This document shows, one piece after another, positions 51,703-60,841 of a stretch of 64,000 nucleotides of DNA. Source of the DNA: Candidatus Binatia bacterium (lineage in GTDB: Bacteria > Desulfobacterota > Binatia > UBA9968 > JAJDTQ01); the NCBI GenBank assembly GCA_951813575.1, contig OX638375.1:4070752-4134751 (forward strand), written 5' to 3'. Each line of letters starts with the position of its first letter. The stretch's first letter is position 1. A program made the translations under genes and the position numbers. The notes under the pieces were generated by a model. It did not search any database and was not told where the DNA came from. It saw only the letters and a program-made list of their open reading frames with translations.

Positions 51703-52332
51703 CCTGGACCCCGGGTCAAGCCCGGGGTGACGGAAGAGAAGAGCCCGGGGTGACGGAAGAGAAGAGCCCGGGGTGACGGAAGAGAAGAGCCCGGGGTGAC
51801 GGAAGAGAAGAGCCCGGGGTGACGGAAGAGAAGAGCCCGGGGTGACGGAAGAGAAGAGCCCGGGGTGACGGAAGAGAAGAGCCCGGGGTGACGGAAGAGA
51901 AGAGCCCGGGGTGACGGAAGAGAAGAGCCCGGGGTGACGGAAGAGAAGAGCCCGGGGTGACGGAAGAGAAGAGCCCGGGGTGACGGAAGAGAAGAGCCCG
52001 GGGTGACGGAAGAGAAGAGCCCGGGGTGACGGAAGAGAAGAGCCCGGGGTGACGGAAGAGAAGAGCCCGGGGTGACGGAAGAGAAGAGCCCGGGGTGACG
52101 GAAGAGAAGAGCCCGGGGTGACGGAAGAGAAGAGCCCGGGGTGACGGAAGAGAAGAGCCCGGGGTGACGGAAGAGAAGAGCCCGGGGTGACGGAAGAGAA
52201 GAGCCCGGGGTGACGGAAGAGAAGAGCCCGGGGTGACGGAAGAGAAGAGTCCGGGGTGACGGAAGAGAAGAGCCCGGGGTGACGGAAGAGAAGAGCCCGG
52301 GGTGACGGAAGAGAAGAGTCCGGGGTGACGGG
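51703..52332. repeat. Tandem array, 27 copies of a 23-bp unit
   Basis: After the palindrome copy at 51703-51731 (GGACCCCGGGTCAAGCCCGGGG), a 23-base unit repeats at exact spacing from 51720 to 52318, 27 starts in all with the last one partial. The unit contains GCCCGGGGTGACGGAAGAGA. Two late units carry GTCC in place of GCCC. There are no spacers, so this is a VNTR and not CRISPR. The period is not a multiple of three, yet the minus strand stays open, producing a false 442-codon frame. It fills the whole gap between ettA and the GMC gene. Confidence 0.95.
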
Positions 52333-52345
52333 TGTGGGTGGACCC

Positions 52346-53863
52346 TCAGCCGCCCGCGGCCTTCACGAAGTCCGACAGCCGTTCGCCGATCATGATGCAG
52401 GTGACGTTGGTGTTGGCGTGCACCACGGTGGGCATGATGGAGGCGTCGGCCACCCAGAGGTTGTCCATGCCGTGCACCTTGAGGTTCTGATCCACCACCG
52501 CCTCGGGGTTGGACGCCGGGGCCATGAGGCAGGTGCCGACGCCGTGGTGGTAGCTGTCGTAGGTGGTTTTGGCGAACTTCACCCAGTCCTCGCCGGGGCC
52601 GGGCGTGAGCAGCTCGCCGTAGAGCTCGCGCATGGGCGGGGTCTCGGTGATCTCCTTGATGAACGACATGGCCTTGGTCATGGATTCGATGTCTTGCGGA
52701 TCCTCCAGCATGGCAGACTCGATCACCGGAAACTCGCGCGGGTCGCTGCTCTGGAGGTAGAGGCGGCCACGGCTCATCTGCTCCAGCATTGACGCCGACA
52801 GCGGGATGGTGGGCTTGATGCCCTCGATCTGGGTCGGCGGCCTGAGCGAGATGTGGAAGTTGGAGCAGTCCCGGTCCGCGTGGCTCTTGTAGATGTAGCG
52901 GATGCGGGGAATGATCCAGTCGGCGTCGAATTCCTCCCTGCACTCGAAGGTCATGAACACCACCGCGTGGTCCTGGTAGTTCCGGCCCACGCCGGGCATG
53001 TCCCTGACCACCTGGATCCCCACCTTCTTGAGGTCATCGGCCCGGCCGATGCCCGACAGCATGAGGAGCTGGGCCGAATAGTAGACCCCGGCGCTGACCA
53101 CCACTTGGTTGCCGGAAGCGGTTTCCTGACGGCCGTCCTTCTCGTAGCGCACACCCGTTACCCGGTTGCCCTCGATGTCCAGTCTGGTGACCTGGGCCTC
53201 GGCGACGATGGTGAGGTTGTCGCGGCTGCGCGCGGGATCCAGGTAGGCCACCACCGTGGACTGCCGCTTGCCGTCCTTGATGCTGAAGGGGGGGTGCCCC
53301 ACGCCCTCGGGGTCGGGGATGTTGGTGTCCTCCAGTAGCGGGAGGCCTTTCTGCTGCCCTGCCTCGATGAACGCCTGGACCGGGTCGGCGGCGCCGGGGG
53401 TTTCGAAGGTGAAGGGGCGCTTCACGTAGAGCGGGCCGTCGTTGCCGTGGATGGGACTGTCCGGGAAGTCCTGGTCCGATTCCAGCCGTTTGAGGAACGG
53501 CAGCACCTTCTCCCACGACCAGTCCGGGTTGCCGGCGGCCACCCAGTTGTCCATGTCGGCCCTCATGGGCCGGGGCGCGGCCATGACGTTCACCGACGAC
53601 CCGCCGCCCATGATCCGGCCGGCCAGCTTGTAGCAGATGCTGCCGTCCAGGTCCCGGGGACTCGGGTACATGGCCAGGTAGTCCGTCTCCAACAAGAGCC
53701 GGACCTGGTTCTGGGCCTCGGCCACCATCTCCGGAATGGGCTGCGGGTCCGGACCCGCTTCCAGCAGCAGCACCTTGCGCCCGGGGTCCTCGGAGAGGCG
53801 GCTGGCCGCGGCGCAGCCCGCGGAGCCCCCGCCGATGATGATGACGTCGTAGTGATCGGCCAT
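52346..53863 (-). CDS. GMC-family FAD oxidoreductase (choline dehydrogenase-like)
   Basis: A 505-residue glucose-methanol-choline oxidoreductase. The FAD fold begins DVIIIGGGSAGCAAASRLSE; the GMC signatures are around KLAGRIMGGGSSVN and SAGVYYSAQLLMLSGIG. The catalytic His-Asn region is represented by YHHGVGTCLM and ADASIMPTVVHANTNVTCIMIGER at the end. It oxidises an alcohol to an aldehyde or ketone. It is 34 bases downstream of a CoxG-like gene, probably in one operon, and its 3' end abuts the 27-copy array. Confidence 0.93.
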   Translation of the reverse strand: MADHYDVIIIGGGSAGCAAASRLSEDPGRKVLLLEAGPDPQPIPEMVAEAQNQVRLLLETDYLAMYPSPRDLDGSICYKLAGRIMGGGSSVNVMAAPRPMRADMDNWVAAGNPDWSWEKVLPFLKRLESDQDFPDSPIHGNDGPLYVKRPFTFETPGAADPVQAFIEAGQQKGLPLLEDTNIPDPEGVGHPPFSIKDGKRQSTVVAYLDPARSRDNLTIVAEAQVTRLDIEGNRVTGVRYEKDGRQETASGNQVVVSAGVYYSAQLLMLSGIGRADDLKKVGIQVVRDMPGVGRNYQDHAVVFMTFECREEFDADWIIPRIRYIYKSHADRDCSNFHISLRPPTQIEGIKPTIPLSASMLEQMSRGRLYLQSSDPREFPVIESAMLEDPQDIESMTKAMSFIKEITETPPMRELYGELLTPGPGEDWVKFAKTTYDSYHHGVGTCLMAPASNPEAVVDQNLKVHGMDNLWVADASIMPTVVHANTNVTCIMIGERLSDFVKAAGG

Positions 53864-53897
53864 GGGATATGCCCTTTCGTAAGTGGCGCCGCCGGCC

Positions 53898-54359
53898 TCA
53901 GACCTTGGCGGCCTCGTCGTCCAGCGCCTTGCTCAGGCGCTTGCGGAACTCTTCGAGGATGAGCGAGGTCGTGGCCCGCAGGATCATGTCGCCGACGATG
54001 GCCAGGCGCCCGTTGATTTCCACCTGCGCCTTGTACTTGAGCTCGGTGCAGTTCTCCCGGGGCTCTTCCATGCGGGCGTCCACGCCAGCCACCACCGTGC
54101 TCTTGGTCACCGAATCAGTCCCCTCGATCCTCACGGTGAGGGCTTCCTTGGGATTGCTGTCGGTGATGGCGGAGCGGAAGTTGAACTTTCCCGCCATGGG
54201 CCCCACCTTGGCGCTGATGACGCCGTCGAAGGTGGTGTCGTCGATCTTGTCGATGGAATCGAGCCCCGGCATGCAGGCCGAGAACTTGTCGATGTCCAGC
54301 ACGAAGTCCCACACGGCGTCTCTCGGATGTTCTACGGTAATGGTGCCCTCGAAGTTCAT
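53898..54359 (-). CDS. CoxG-like SRPBCC domain protein
   Basis: A 153-residue SRPBCC protein beginning NFEGTITVEHPRDAVWDFV, with MPGLDSIDKIDD and KVGPMAGKFNFRSAI following, the CoxG pattern. CoxG-type proteins assist molybdenum CO-dehydrogenase-type enzymes, possibly in membrane attachment. In this window the molybdenum hydroxylase is 40 kb away, and the immediate partner gene is a GMC oxidoreductase, so the usual role is uncertain. Confidence 0.88.
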   Translation of the reverse strand: MNFEGTITVEHPRDAVWDFVLDIDKFSACMPGLDSIDKIDDTTFDGVISAKVGPMAGKFNFRSAITDSNPKEALTVRIEGTDSVTKSTVVAGVDARMEEPRENCTELKYKAQVEINGRLAIVGDMILRATTSLILEEFRKRLSKALDDEAAKV

Positions 54360-54673
54360 GGCGGCTCCCGGCGGGTAGGTTGGGTTGGGAGGGATATAGC
54401 CGTTTCGGTTGTCTCGATCAACCGCGAGGTCGGCTCACGGCCCGGCCTGCGGCTTCTGGACCCCGGGTCAAGCCCGGGGTGACATTCGAGTTCCGTCACG
54501 CGGGCCCACCTCTCCGTCGCCCGGCCCACCTCTCCGTCACCCCGGCCCACCTCTCCGTCACCCCGGGCTTGACCCGGGGTCCAGAGGAGGAGGCGGGGCG
54601 TGGCGGCTCTTCATGCAATGACCATACCCCCGGCTGCTTACGAATCCCCTCCGGCGTGCTACATCTACGGGTC
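54360..54673. repeat. Facing pair of REP-like palindromes
   Basis: Between the CoxG-like gene and the DMT transporter (divergent) there is no gene. Palindrome copies lie at 54455-54483 and, inverted, at 54556-54585; between them are three degenerate CCCACCTCTCCGTCACCCCGG units. Any promoters for the flanking genes must lie outside or within this repeat. Confidence 0.8.
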
Positions 54674-55561
54674 ATGGACATCGCCATCGTCTATGCTCTG
54701 GGGACGGCGTTTTTCCTGGCACTGAGGGACATATTCGGCCGCATGGCCACGCACGATATCGATCCGGTGCTGGGCACGGCGGCCACGGCGCTCACCGGCC
54801 TGGCAGTGCTGACGGCCGCCGCCTTTCTCAACGGCGACCTCGCGGCGGGCTTCCCGGGTTGGGGATGGCCGCTGTTCATGATCGGGCTGGCCGGTATCCT
54901 CCGCATCACCGTGGGCCGTACCACGCTGTTCACCGCCATCAAGTACATCGGCGCGGCGCGCTCCAGCAGCTTCAGCGCCACCAACGTGTTCTTCGCCATG
55001 TTCATCGGCGTGTTCTTTCTGGCGGAGCACCTGACGGTTCTTCTGACGGCCGGGGCCGTTCTGGTGGTGGGCGGTTGTGTGCTGGTGGCCATGAGCCGTG
55101 TCCAGGGCGCCGCCGCCCAGACCTGGAAACGGTACGCGGCCGGCATGGGGCTGGCCCTGGGCAGTGCCTTGGCCATGGCCCTGTCCGCCGCCCTGACCCG
55201 GCTGGTGGTGCACGAGTTCTCGTCGCCCCTGGGCGCCAACTTCTATGCCAGCGCCATCGCGCTGCCGAGCTTTCTGCCCGCCATGTCGAACCGGCGGCTG
55301 CGCGGCTTGGCGGACTGGACGGGGCGGCACTGGCGCTACATCTGGCTGGTGGGCCTCGTGTCGGCCATCGGCACTACTTGCGGCTATTTCGCGCTTAAGT
55401 ACGCGCCGTTGGTGGTGGTGCAGCCCATCGCCCAGGCCCGGCCGCTGTTCGTGCTGCTGGTGTCCTGGATCTTCCTGCAGGCCCACGAGTCGGTCAATTG
55501 GAAGGTCGCGGTGGGGGCCATCGGCATCGTGCTCGGCACGGCCCTGCTGATCCTGAAATGA
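54674..55561 (+). CDS. EamA/DMT-family transporter
   Basis: A 295-residue membrane protein with about ten helices in two EamA-type repeats (IVYALGTAFFLALRDIFGR and GMGLALGSALAMALSAALTR start the halves; ALKYAPLVVVQPIAQARPLF lies near the end). Such proteins export amino acids or other small metabolites. The start ATG 54674 matches the family N-terminus. It is monocistronic and preceded by the repeat pair. Confidence 0.87.
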   Translation: MDIAIVYALGTAFFLALRDIFGRMATHDIDPVLGTAATALTGLAVLTAAAFLNGDLAAGFPGWGWPLFMIGLAGILRITVGRTTLFTAIKYIGAARSSSFSATNVFFAMFIGVFFLAEHLTVLLTAGAVLVVGGCVLVAMSRVQGAAAQTWKRYAAGMGLALGSALAMALSAALTRLVVHEFSSPLGANFYASAIALPSFLPAMSNRRLRGLADWTGRHWRYIWLVGLVSAIGTTCGYFALKYAPLVVVQPIAQARPLFVLLVSWIFLQAHESVNWKVAVGAIGIVLGTALLILK

Positions 55562-55679
55562 TGCGCGGGGGAGGTGACGGGCCGGGACGAGACGCCCCGC
55601 CGATTCGCATTCTTGCCGTGAAAGTCCTATATCATTAAGCCTGACGGTAGACACGGATACCGCGGGAGGACGACGTTCG

Positions 55680-56075
55680 ATGAAGGATAAAGTCACCAAG
55701 ACCGACGAGGAATGGCGCCAGCAGCTCACCGACGAGCAGTTTCAGGTCACCCGCAAGAAGGCCACCGAGAGGCCGTTCACCGGCCAGTATAACGGCTCCA
55801 AGGAGCCTGGCGTCTACCGTTGCGTGTGCTGCGGCACGGACCTGTTTGACGCCGCCACCAAGTTCGACTCGGGCACCGGATGGCCGAGCTTCTGGGCGCC
55901 GGTGAACGAGGAGAACGTGGCCACGGAGGAGGACCGTGCCTTCGGCATGCGCCGGGTGGAGGTCCTGTGCAGCGTCTGTGACGCCCATCTGGGGCACGTG
56001 TTCGACGATGGGCCGGCCCCGACATATCTCAGGTATTGTATAAATTCGGCATCTTTAAAGCATCAAAAAGATTGA
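55680..56075 (+). CDS. msrB: Peptide-methionine (R)-S-oxide reductase MsrB
   Basis: A 131-residue MsrB reducing methionine-R-sulfoxide in proteins. Zinc-binding pairs are Cys48/Cys51 and Cys97/Cys100; [11 protein letters not shown] is the substrate-binding segment and the nucleophile is Cys120 in RYCINSASL. Although the genome encodes tRNA-Sec, the nucleophile here is cysteine, not selenocysteine. GGGAGGACGACGTTCG precedes the ATG. The M20 peptidase gene follows 27 bases later. Confidence 0.95.
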   Translation: MKDKVTKTDEEWRQQLTDEQFQVTRKKATERPFTGQYNGSKEPGVYRCVCCGTDLFDAATKFDSGTGWPSFWAPVNEENVATEEDRAFGMRRVEVLCSVCDAHLGHVFDDGPAPTYLRYCINSASLKHQKD

Positions 56076-56102
56076 TCAAAGCAATCAAGGAGGTTCGATC
56101 AC

Positions 56103-57344
56103 ATGGACAGCAAGCAGGTACTGGCGCAGCTTGACCGCGCGCATCTGGTGGAAATGACCCGGGATCTCGCCGATATCGTCACGATTACAGGCGAGGAGGC
56201 GCCGGTGGCGGAGTATTTGGGCCGCGAGTTCGAGCGTCTCGGCATGGAGGTGGAGTATCAGGAGGTGGAGGAGGGGCGGCCCAACGTCATCGGCACCCTG
56301 AGAGGTTCCGGCGAAGGCCCGGTGCTGATGTTCAACGGCCACATGGACCACTTCGACAATCCCGAGCCCACTCGGGTGACGGAAGACCGGGTCTACGGCC
56401 GCGGCCTGGTCAACATGAAGTGCGCGTTTCCCTGTTACATCACCGCGGTGGACATGCTGGTGAAGGCCAAGGCGGAGCTCAAGGGCGACATTATCATCTC
56501 CGGCGTGGTGGGCGAGATCGAGAAGGCTCAGGTCAACCGGTTCCACGGCAAGAGCTACCGGGGCGCCGGGGTGGGGGCGCGTTACCTCATGGACCACGGC
56601 GTCACCGCCGACATGTGCATCATCGGCGAGCCGACGGGCCTGCGCATGCAGATCGGCAACGCCGGGCTGGCGTGGGCCGAGGTGACGGTGGAAGGCCCGG
56701 CCAAGACCTTTGTCCTGAAGGCCGCCGAGGTGGCCAAGGCGATACAGGCGTGGGAGGCCGACTACCAGAAGATGTTCCCGCACCCGTTCATGCTCCCGAC
56801 GGTGCAGATTGGCGCCATCGACGGCGGCAACCCCTTCAAGCCCGGCACCAACCCGGTGTGCAAGATCTATGTCATCGTCAAGACCTTGCCCCATGTGCCC
56901 ACCATGAAGATCCAGCGGGAGCTGGAGAAGGTCGCCTCGGCCGTCGCCGCCAGGGAAGGGGATATCACCACCAAGGTGAGGCTCTACCTCACCACCGACG
57001 GCTACGAGATCCCCGAGACCGACTACGTGGTCCAGGCCATGGGCGGGGCGCACAAGGAGGTCAACAACGGCAAGGACATGGAGTTCTCCGAGCCGGTGCG
57101 CTACGGCATCACCAGCGATGGCTCGCGCATCAACCAGTACGGCGTGTCCGTGATCACCTACGGCGCCGGCTTCGGCACCCATCTGGTGGACCCCGACGAG
57201 CAGGAGACCGGCGCGGAATGGGACCGGCCTTCAGGCACCCGCCGCGGCGTCGGCATCAAGAACATGGAGCGTTGCAGCAGCGTCTACGCGCTGGCGGCCC
57301 TGGACATCTGCAGCAAGACCCGCGCGGAGCTTGGTCTGGACTGA
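56103..57344 (+). CDS. M20 family peptidase/deacylase (ArgE/DapE-like)
   Basis: A 413-residue M20 metallohydrolase. NGHMDHFDN gives the first metal histidine and catalytic aspartate, GVVGEIEKA the catalytic and metal glutamates, IIGEPTG a further acid, and GTHLVDPDEQ the C-terminal histidine. The bridging-aspartate position, usually GRGxxDMK, reads GRGLVNMK, with Asn in place of Asp. That could weaken or alter the second metal site. It probably removes an acyl or aminoacyl group; the substrate is unknown. AAGGAGG precedes the ATG. Confidence 0.88.
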   Translation: MDSKQVLAQLDRAHLVEMTRDLADIVTITGEEAPVAEYLGREFERLGMEVEYQEVEEGRPNVIGTLRGSGEGPVLMFNGHMDHFDNPEPTRVTEDRVYGRGLVNMKCAFPCYITAVDMLVKAKAELKGDIIISGVVGEIEKAQVNRFHGKSYRGAGVGARYLMDHGVTADMCIIGEPTGLRMQIGNAGLAWAEVTVEGPAKTFVLKAAEVAKAIQAWEADYQKMFPHPFMLPTVQIGAIDGGNPFKPGTNPVCKIYVIVKTLPHVPTMKIQRELEKVASAVAAREGDITTKVRLYLTTDGYEIPETDYVVQAMGGAHKEVNNGKDMEFSEPVRYGITSDGSRINQYGVSVITYGAGFGTHLVDPDEQETGAEWDRPSGTRRGVGIKNMERCSSVYALAALDICSKTRAELGLD

Positions 57345-57363
57345 TCCCCTATGGACAAGGTCG

Positions 57364-57401
57364 AAGCGGGCGGCCGGGCGTGAAGCACGGGCCGCCCGCT
57401 T
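57364..57401. terminator. Strong hairpin after the M20 peptidase gene
   Basis: Perfect 12-base arms AAGCGGGCGGCC (57364-57375) and GGCCGCCCGCTT (57390-57401) flank a 14-base loop. No U-run follows, but stability and position between genes suggest termination or mRNA end protection. Confidence 0.65.
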
Positions 57402-57447
57402 CCGTTGGAGCCGGCGGTGCGCCGCAGCGCCGTCCCGAGGAGCCCTC

Positions 57448-58332
57448 ATGGAACTGACACTCGCACACTACCGCAATCGTTTCTGCATGTTCCGCACCTA
57501 CTACGCCCTCGCGGAGGGGATCGTGAAGCCCGAGGGCTTCGACCTGAAGGTCATCGAGGTGGCCGACCCGCCCAGCCACGAGCTGGAAGAGGTGCTGATC
57601 CGGGGCGAGGTGGCGTTCGCCAACGTCTATCTGCCGAACTTTCTCAAGCGGAAGCTCGGCGGCGCCCCCATCGTCGGCCTGTCCACGGAGTGGAAGTCCA
57701 CCTCCAAGGGCAACGGCGTCTTCGTGCTCAAGGACGGCCCGGTGCAGACCCCCAAGGACCTGGAGGGCCGTCTCATCGCCAGCCACCACTCCGACCCCCA
57801 CGCCATGCACTGCTTCCTCCTGCGCAAGCACTACAAGGTGGACGACTCCACCATCCGCTGGGAGTCCCATCCCCAGGAGGAACTCGTGGCGATCCTCAAG
57901 GAAGGCAAGGCGGACGCCGTGACCCTCATCGACCAGGTCTTCTGGCATGGCGAGAAGGACCCCGACGTCCGCTGCCTCTACACCGACGGTGACGCCTGGC
58001 GCGGCCTCCACGGACTCCCGGAGATCATCAAGCACATGCTCGCCACCCGGGAAGACCTGCTGGCGGAGCATCCCGAGTTCGCCGGACAGATCCTCGACGC
58101 CTGCCGCAAGTCCATCGCCTATAGCGACGCTCATCTCGAGGAGGTGGCCGACAAGTTCATCGCCAGGTACGGCGGCGACAAGCAGGACATCCTGGCCTCC
58201 GCCGGCTACCCCAAGATCGAGTTCACCTTCACCGACACCGAGCGCAAGGAGGCGGAAGCCACCATGGAGATGCTCATCGAGACCGGGCGGTTGGAGGGGC
58301 GGGTGGACCTGTCCACGGCGTTCGTGTCGTGA
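57448..58332 (+). CDS. NMT1/THI5-like or dihydroxyphthalate-decarboxylase-like binding-fold protein
   Basis: A 294-residue protein with a periplasmic-binding-protein fold but no signal peptide. It begins ELTLAHYRNRFCMFRTYYA and contains DLEGRLIASHHSDPHAMHCFLLRKHY and IRWESHPQEELVAILKEGKADAV, the pattern of NMT1-like proteins including 4,5-dihydroxyphthalate decarboxylases, which are also cytoplasmic. The lack of a signal favours an enzyme or cytoplasmic binder over a transporter component. ATG 57448 is preceded by GAGGAG. It follows the M20 gene and precedes a true exported binding protein. Confidence 0.75.
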   Translation: MELTLAHYRNRFCMFRTYYALAEGIVKPEGFDLKVIEVADPPSHELEEVLIRGEVAFANVYLPNFLKRKLGGAPIVGLSTEWKSTSKGNGVFVLKDGPVQTPKDLEGRLIASHHSDPHAMHCFLLRKHYKVDDSTIRWESHPQEELVAILKEGKADAVTLIDQVFWHGEKDPDVRCLYTDGDAWRGLHGLPEIIKHMLATREDLLAEHPEFAGQILDACRKSIAYSDAHLEEVADKFIARYGGDKQDILASAGYPKIEFTFTDTERKEAEATMEMLIETGRLEGRVDLSTAFVS

Positions 58333-58424
58333 TTCTTGGCTCTCCAACAGGTCTTGACGGCAATCCCGTGGCTCTATAGTGTGGGCCGCACATCACCGTG
58401 TCTAACGAATCAAGGGAGGTTCCC

Positions 58425-59471
58425 ATGCGAAACTTGATCACGAAGACGATGGCGCTTTCACTAGGCTTGGTCTTTTGCCTCTCCGGCATGGCGCTGGCGT
58501 CGAGCCCGGAGTTGATAGCGGCGGCCAAGAAGGAAGGCAAGCTGCGGCTGATCACGTTCCCCAGCTTCAAGAAGACCGCCGAGGGTTACGAGAAGAAGTA
58601 CGGCATCAAGGTGGAGGGTACCTACGTGGGTGCGCCGGGAGTTCTTCGCAAGGTGAGCGAGGAATCCCAGGCGGGGATATTCGCCGTCGATGTGTTCGGC
58701 ACGTCGCCCGGGCCCCTCAGCCAACTCAACAACTGGACCCTGAAGTTCAAGCCGGCCGGCTACGAGAAAGTCGCCCACCACATGAAGGACTTGCCCAAGG
58801 AATGGAACCAGTTCCCGGTGTTCATTCACGTGGTCGGGGCTTCCTACCACCTGGACCTGATCTCTCCGGACGAGGCGCCCACCAGCATCTATGACCTGCT
58901 CAAGCCCGAGTACAAGGGCAAGATCATCTCGCGAACGCCCTGGCTGGGTTCCAACAATCTCATACACATGATTTCGTATTGGGCCTGGTTCGGCGGCAGC
59001 GAGGAGAAGTGGACGGACTACTGGACCAAGTTCAAGGTCAACGTGGGGCGGTTCGAGCCCAAGTGGGGGCAACTCCATCAGGCGGTGGGTCTCAAGGAAT
59101 ACCCCCTGGGCATTTTCACGTTGCCGTACACGCAATTCGCCTTCGGTCGAAGCTACGGCAACAAGCTGGGCTACGCGCCCATCAAGAAGGAGCCGGCGAT
59201 CTGGTTCCCAAACCTGGTGGCCGCCCACAAGAACGCTCCCCATCCGAATGCCGCCAAGCTCTTCATAGAGTACGCCATCAGCCCCGAGGGACAGCAGGCC
59301 TTCATCGACGAGGGCAACGTACCGGCTGCCAGCGGTCTGAAGCCCAAGGCGTCCCTCGCCAAGCAGCTCGAAGGCGTCAAGCTCTTTCCGAACTCGCCGC
59401 AGATCCTGTCGCGCGAGGTGATCAACAACTCGGCTGAGTGGAAGGAGCGCATCCAGAAGGTCTACCAGTAG
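58425..59471 (+). CDS. ABC transporter substrate-binding protein (family 1, FbpA-like)
   Basis: A 348-residue periplasmic protein with a Sec signal ending at MALASS. ELIAAAKKEGKLRLITFPS and KYGIKVEGTYVG are the typical start of the Fe3+/putrescine-type binding protein family, and LLKPEYKGKIISRTPWLGS lies mid-protein. ATG 58425 follows AAGGGAGG. The partial permease at 62581 is of the matching transporter class (FbpB-like) but is on the other strand 3 kb away, so partnership is only possible. The ligand might be Fe3+ or a small organic acid. Confidence 0.87.
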   Translation: MRNLITKTMALSLGLVFCLSGMALASSPELIAAAKKEGKLRLITFPSFKKTAEGYEKKYGIKVEGTYVGAPGVLRKVSEESQAGIFAVDVFGTSPGPLSQLNNWTLKFKPAGYEKVAHHMKDLPKEWNQFPVFIHVVGASYHLDLISPDEAPTSIYDLLKPEYKGKIISRTPWLGSNNLIHMISYWAWFGGSEEKWTDYWTKFKVNVGRFEPKWGQLHQAVGLKEYPLGIFTLPYTQFAFGRSYGNKLGYAPIKKEPAIWFPNLVAAHKNAPHPNAAKLFIEYAISPEGQQAFIDEGNVPAASGLKPKASLAKQLEGVKLFPNSPQILSREVINNSAEWKERIQKVYQ

Positions 59472-59506
59472 CCTGAAGAGGCAGTGCCGGAACGACGCGG
59501 AGGACC

Positions 59507-60607
59507 ATGTTCGAATTCTTTCCAGGGAACCGAAGCTGGTCTTTCGCGTGCATCCGGCTGCTGGCCGAAAGCTACTACGGCGGTGGCGAGTTCAACGAGA
59601 TCCACCGCGCCGTTCAGCGCATCAAGCCCGGCGACACCGAGAGCTGGCACGCCGAGTGGCGTGACACCGCGAACCGTGTCGCCGCCCACGGCCATGAACA
59701 ACAGGCCGCCGGCCGTCTCGAGAGCGCACGGAAGGCCTTCTTTCGCGCCGCCAACTACTACCGCGTCGCCGAGTTTCTCCTGCCGTTCACCGACGACAGG
59801 AAGGTTCCCACCTACCGCAAGTCCGCCGGGAGCTTCCTTGCCGCCGCGGAGCTTTCGCCCGGCATCGAGCGCGTCGAGGTGCCCTACGAGGACACCTCCA
59901 TGCCCGGCTACTTCTTTCACGCCCCGGCCGGGGCCGGCGAGAAGCCGCCGGTGTTGATCTTCACCGGCGGCGCCGACTCCACCGCCGAGGAGGTCTACTT
60001 CGTCGGCGGCCCCGAGGCCGCCAAACGCGGCCTCGCCCTGCTTATCGTCGACGGCCCCGGACGCGGCGGCATGCTCCGGCTGCGCAACAGCCTGGCGATC
60101 CCCGACTTCGAGCGGCCGATCACAGCCATGGTGGACTACCTCGAAGCCCGCGGCGACGTCGACACCAACCGCATCGCCCTCATGGGCATGAGCATGGGCG
60201 GCTACTACGTGACCCGGGCCGCGGCCTACGAGAAACGCGTGAAGTGCTGCGTTTCCCACTTCGGCCCCTACGACTGCTACCGCGACATCTACGAGTTCTA
60301 CGAACCCTTGAGAGGACAATTCCGCTGGATCACCGGGTCGAGCACCGAAGACGAGGTACGCTACCGCCTCAGCCAGTTCACCCTCGCCGGCAGCATCGAG
60401 AAGGTCCAGTGCCCGCTCTTGATCCTCCACGGCGAGGAAGACATCATCACCGACCCCCGCTGCGCCCGACAGACCTACGAAGAAGCCAGGTGCGAGAAGG
60501 AACTGCGTTTCCTCCGCACCGGCGAGCCCGGCGCCGTCCACTGTTCCTACGACAACCACGCCGAGATCTTCCCCTTCATGCACGACTGGGTGGCGGCGAG
60601 GGTGTAG
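59507..60607 (+). CDS. Alpha/beta hydrolase with N-terminal helical cap (FrsA/dihydropseudooxynicotine-hydrolase-like)
   Basis: A 366-residue hydrolase. A helical N-terminal cap of ~120 residues (AAGRLESARKAFFRAANYYRVAEF) precedes an alpha/beta core with nucleophile elbow GMSMGGYY, acid in LHGEEDIITD and histidine in AVHCSYDN. Homologous architectures include 2,6-dihydroxypseudooxynicotine hydrolase, which cleaves C-C bonds, and other esterase-like enzymes. It is preceded by GACGCGGAGGACC and lies 35 bases after the binding protein. Substrate unknown. Confidence 0.85.
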   Translation: MFEFFPGNRSWSFACIRLLAESYYGGGEFNEIHRAVQRIKPGDTESWHAEWRDTANRVAAHGHEQQAAGRLESARKAFFRAANYYRVAEFLLPFTDDRKVPTYRKSAGSFLAAAELSPGIERVEVPYEDTSMPGYFFHAPAGAGEKPPVLIFTGGADSTAEEVYFVGGPEAAKRGLALLIVDGPGRGGMLRLRNSLAIPDFERPITAMVDYLEARGDVDTNRIALMGMSMGGYYVTRAAAYEKRVKCCVSHFGPYDCYRDIYEFYEPLRGQFRWITGSSTEDEVRYRLSQFTLAGSIEKVQCPLLILHGEEDIITDPRCARQTYEEARCEKELRFLRTGEPGAVHCSYDNHAEIFPFMHDWVAARV

Positions 60608-60631
60608 CCCGGAAGGGCGATATTGTAACGG

Positions 60632-60841
60632 TTACGCGCGGTCGAACTCCTGGCGGTTCACGCCAAGGTCCCAGAGGATGGTTCTCACCGTGCCGGTCTT
60701 CAGGTCACGGCTGCCCCAGTTGGGAATGGTTGTTCTGCCACCCGTCGATGGACGGATCCAGATTTCATGGTCGCCACGGGCACGTCTGTCCAGCTCGCAT
60801 CCGAGTCGATGCAGCCTCCGTGTCAGTTCCCGGTACGTCAA
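60632..60841 (-). CDS. hicA: HicA-type mRNA interferase toxin
   Basis: A 69-residue double-stranded-RNA-binding-fold toxin. MTYRELTRRLHRLGC is the first helix and RARGDHEIW holds the catalytic histidine (His25) in the usual G-S/D-H context. The start is TTG in a TTGA overlap with the hicB stop, so it depends on translational coupling. It cleaves mRNA when not bound by HicB. Confidence 0.88.
   Translation of the reverse strand: MTYRELTRRLHRLGCELDRRARGDHEIWIRPSTGGRTTIPNWGSRDLKTGTVRTILWDLGVNRQEFDRA

Noticed and set aside
51703..52332. Possible CRISPR array
   Set aside because: Units are contiguous with no unique spacers and no cas genes are present; it is a simple tandem repeat.
51615..52943. 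442-codon minus-strand ORF with highly repetitive protein
   Set aside because: It is produced by the 23-base tandem array staying open on that strand and by out-of-phase overlap with the GMC gene; no start signal or family pattern.
55680..56075. MsrB as a selenoprotein
   Set aside because: The nucleophile codon in RYCINSASL is TGT (cysteine), not TGA.
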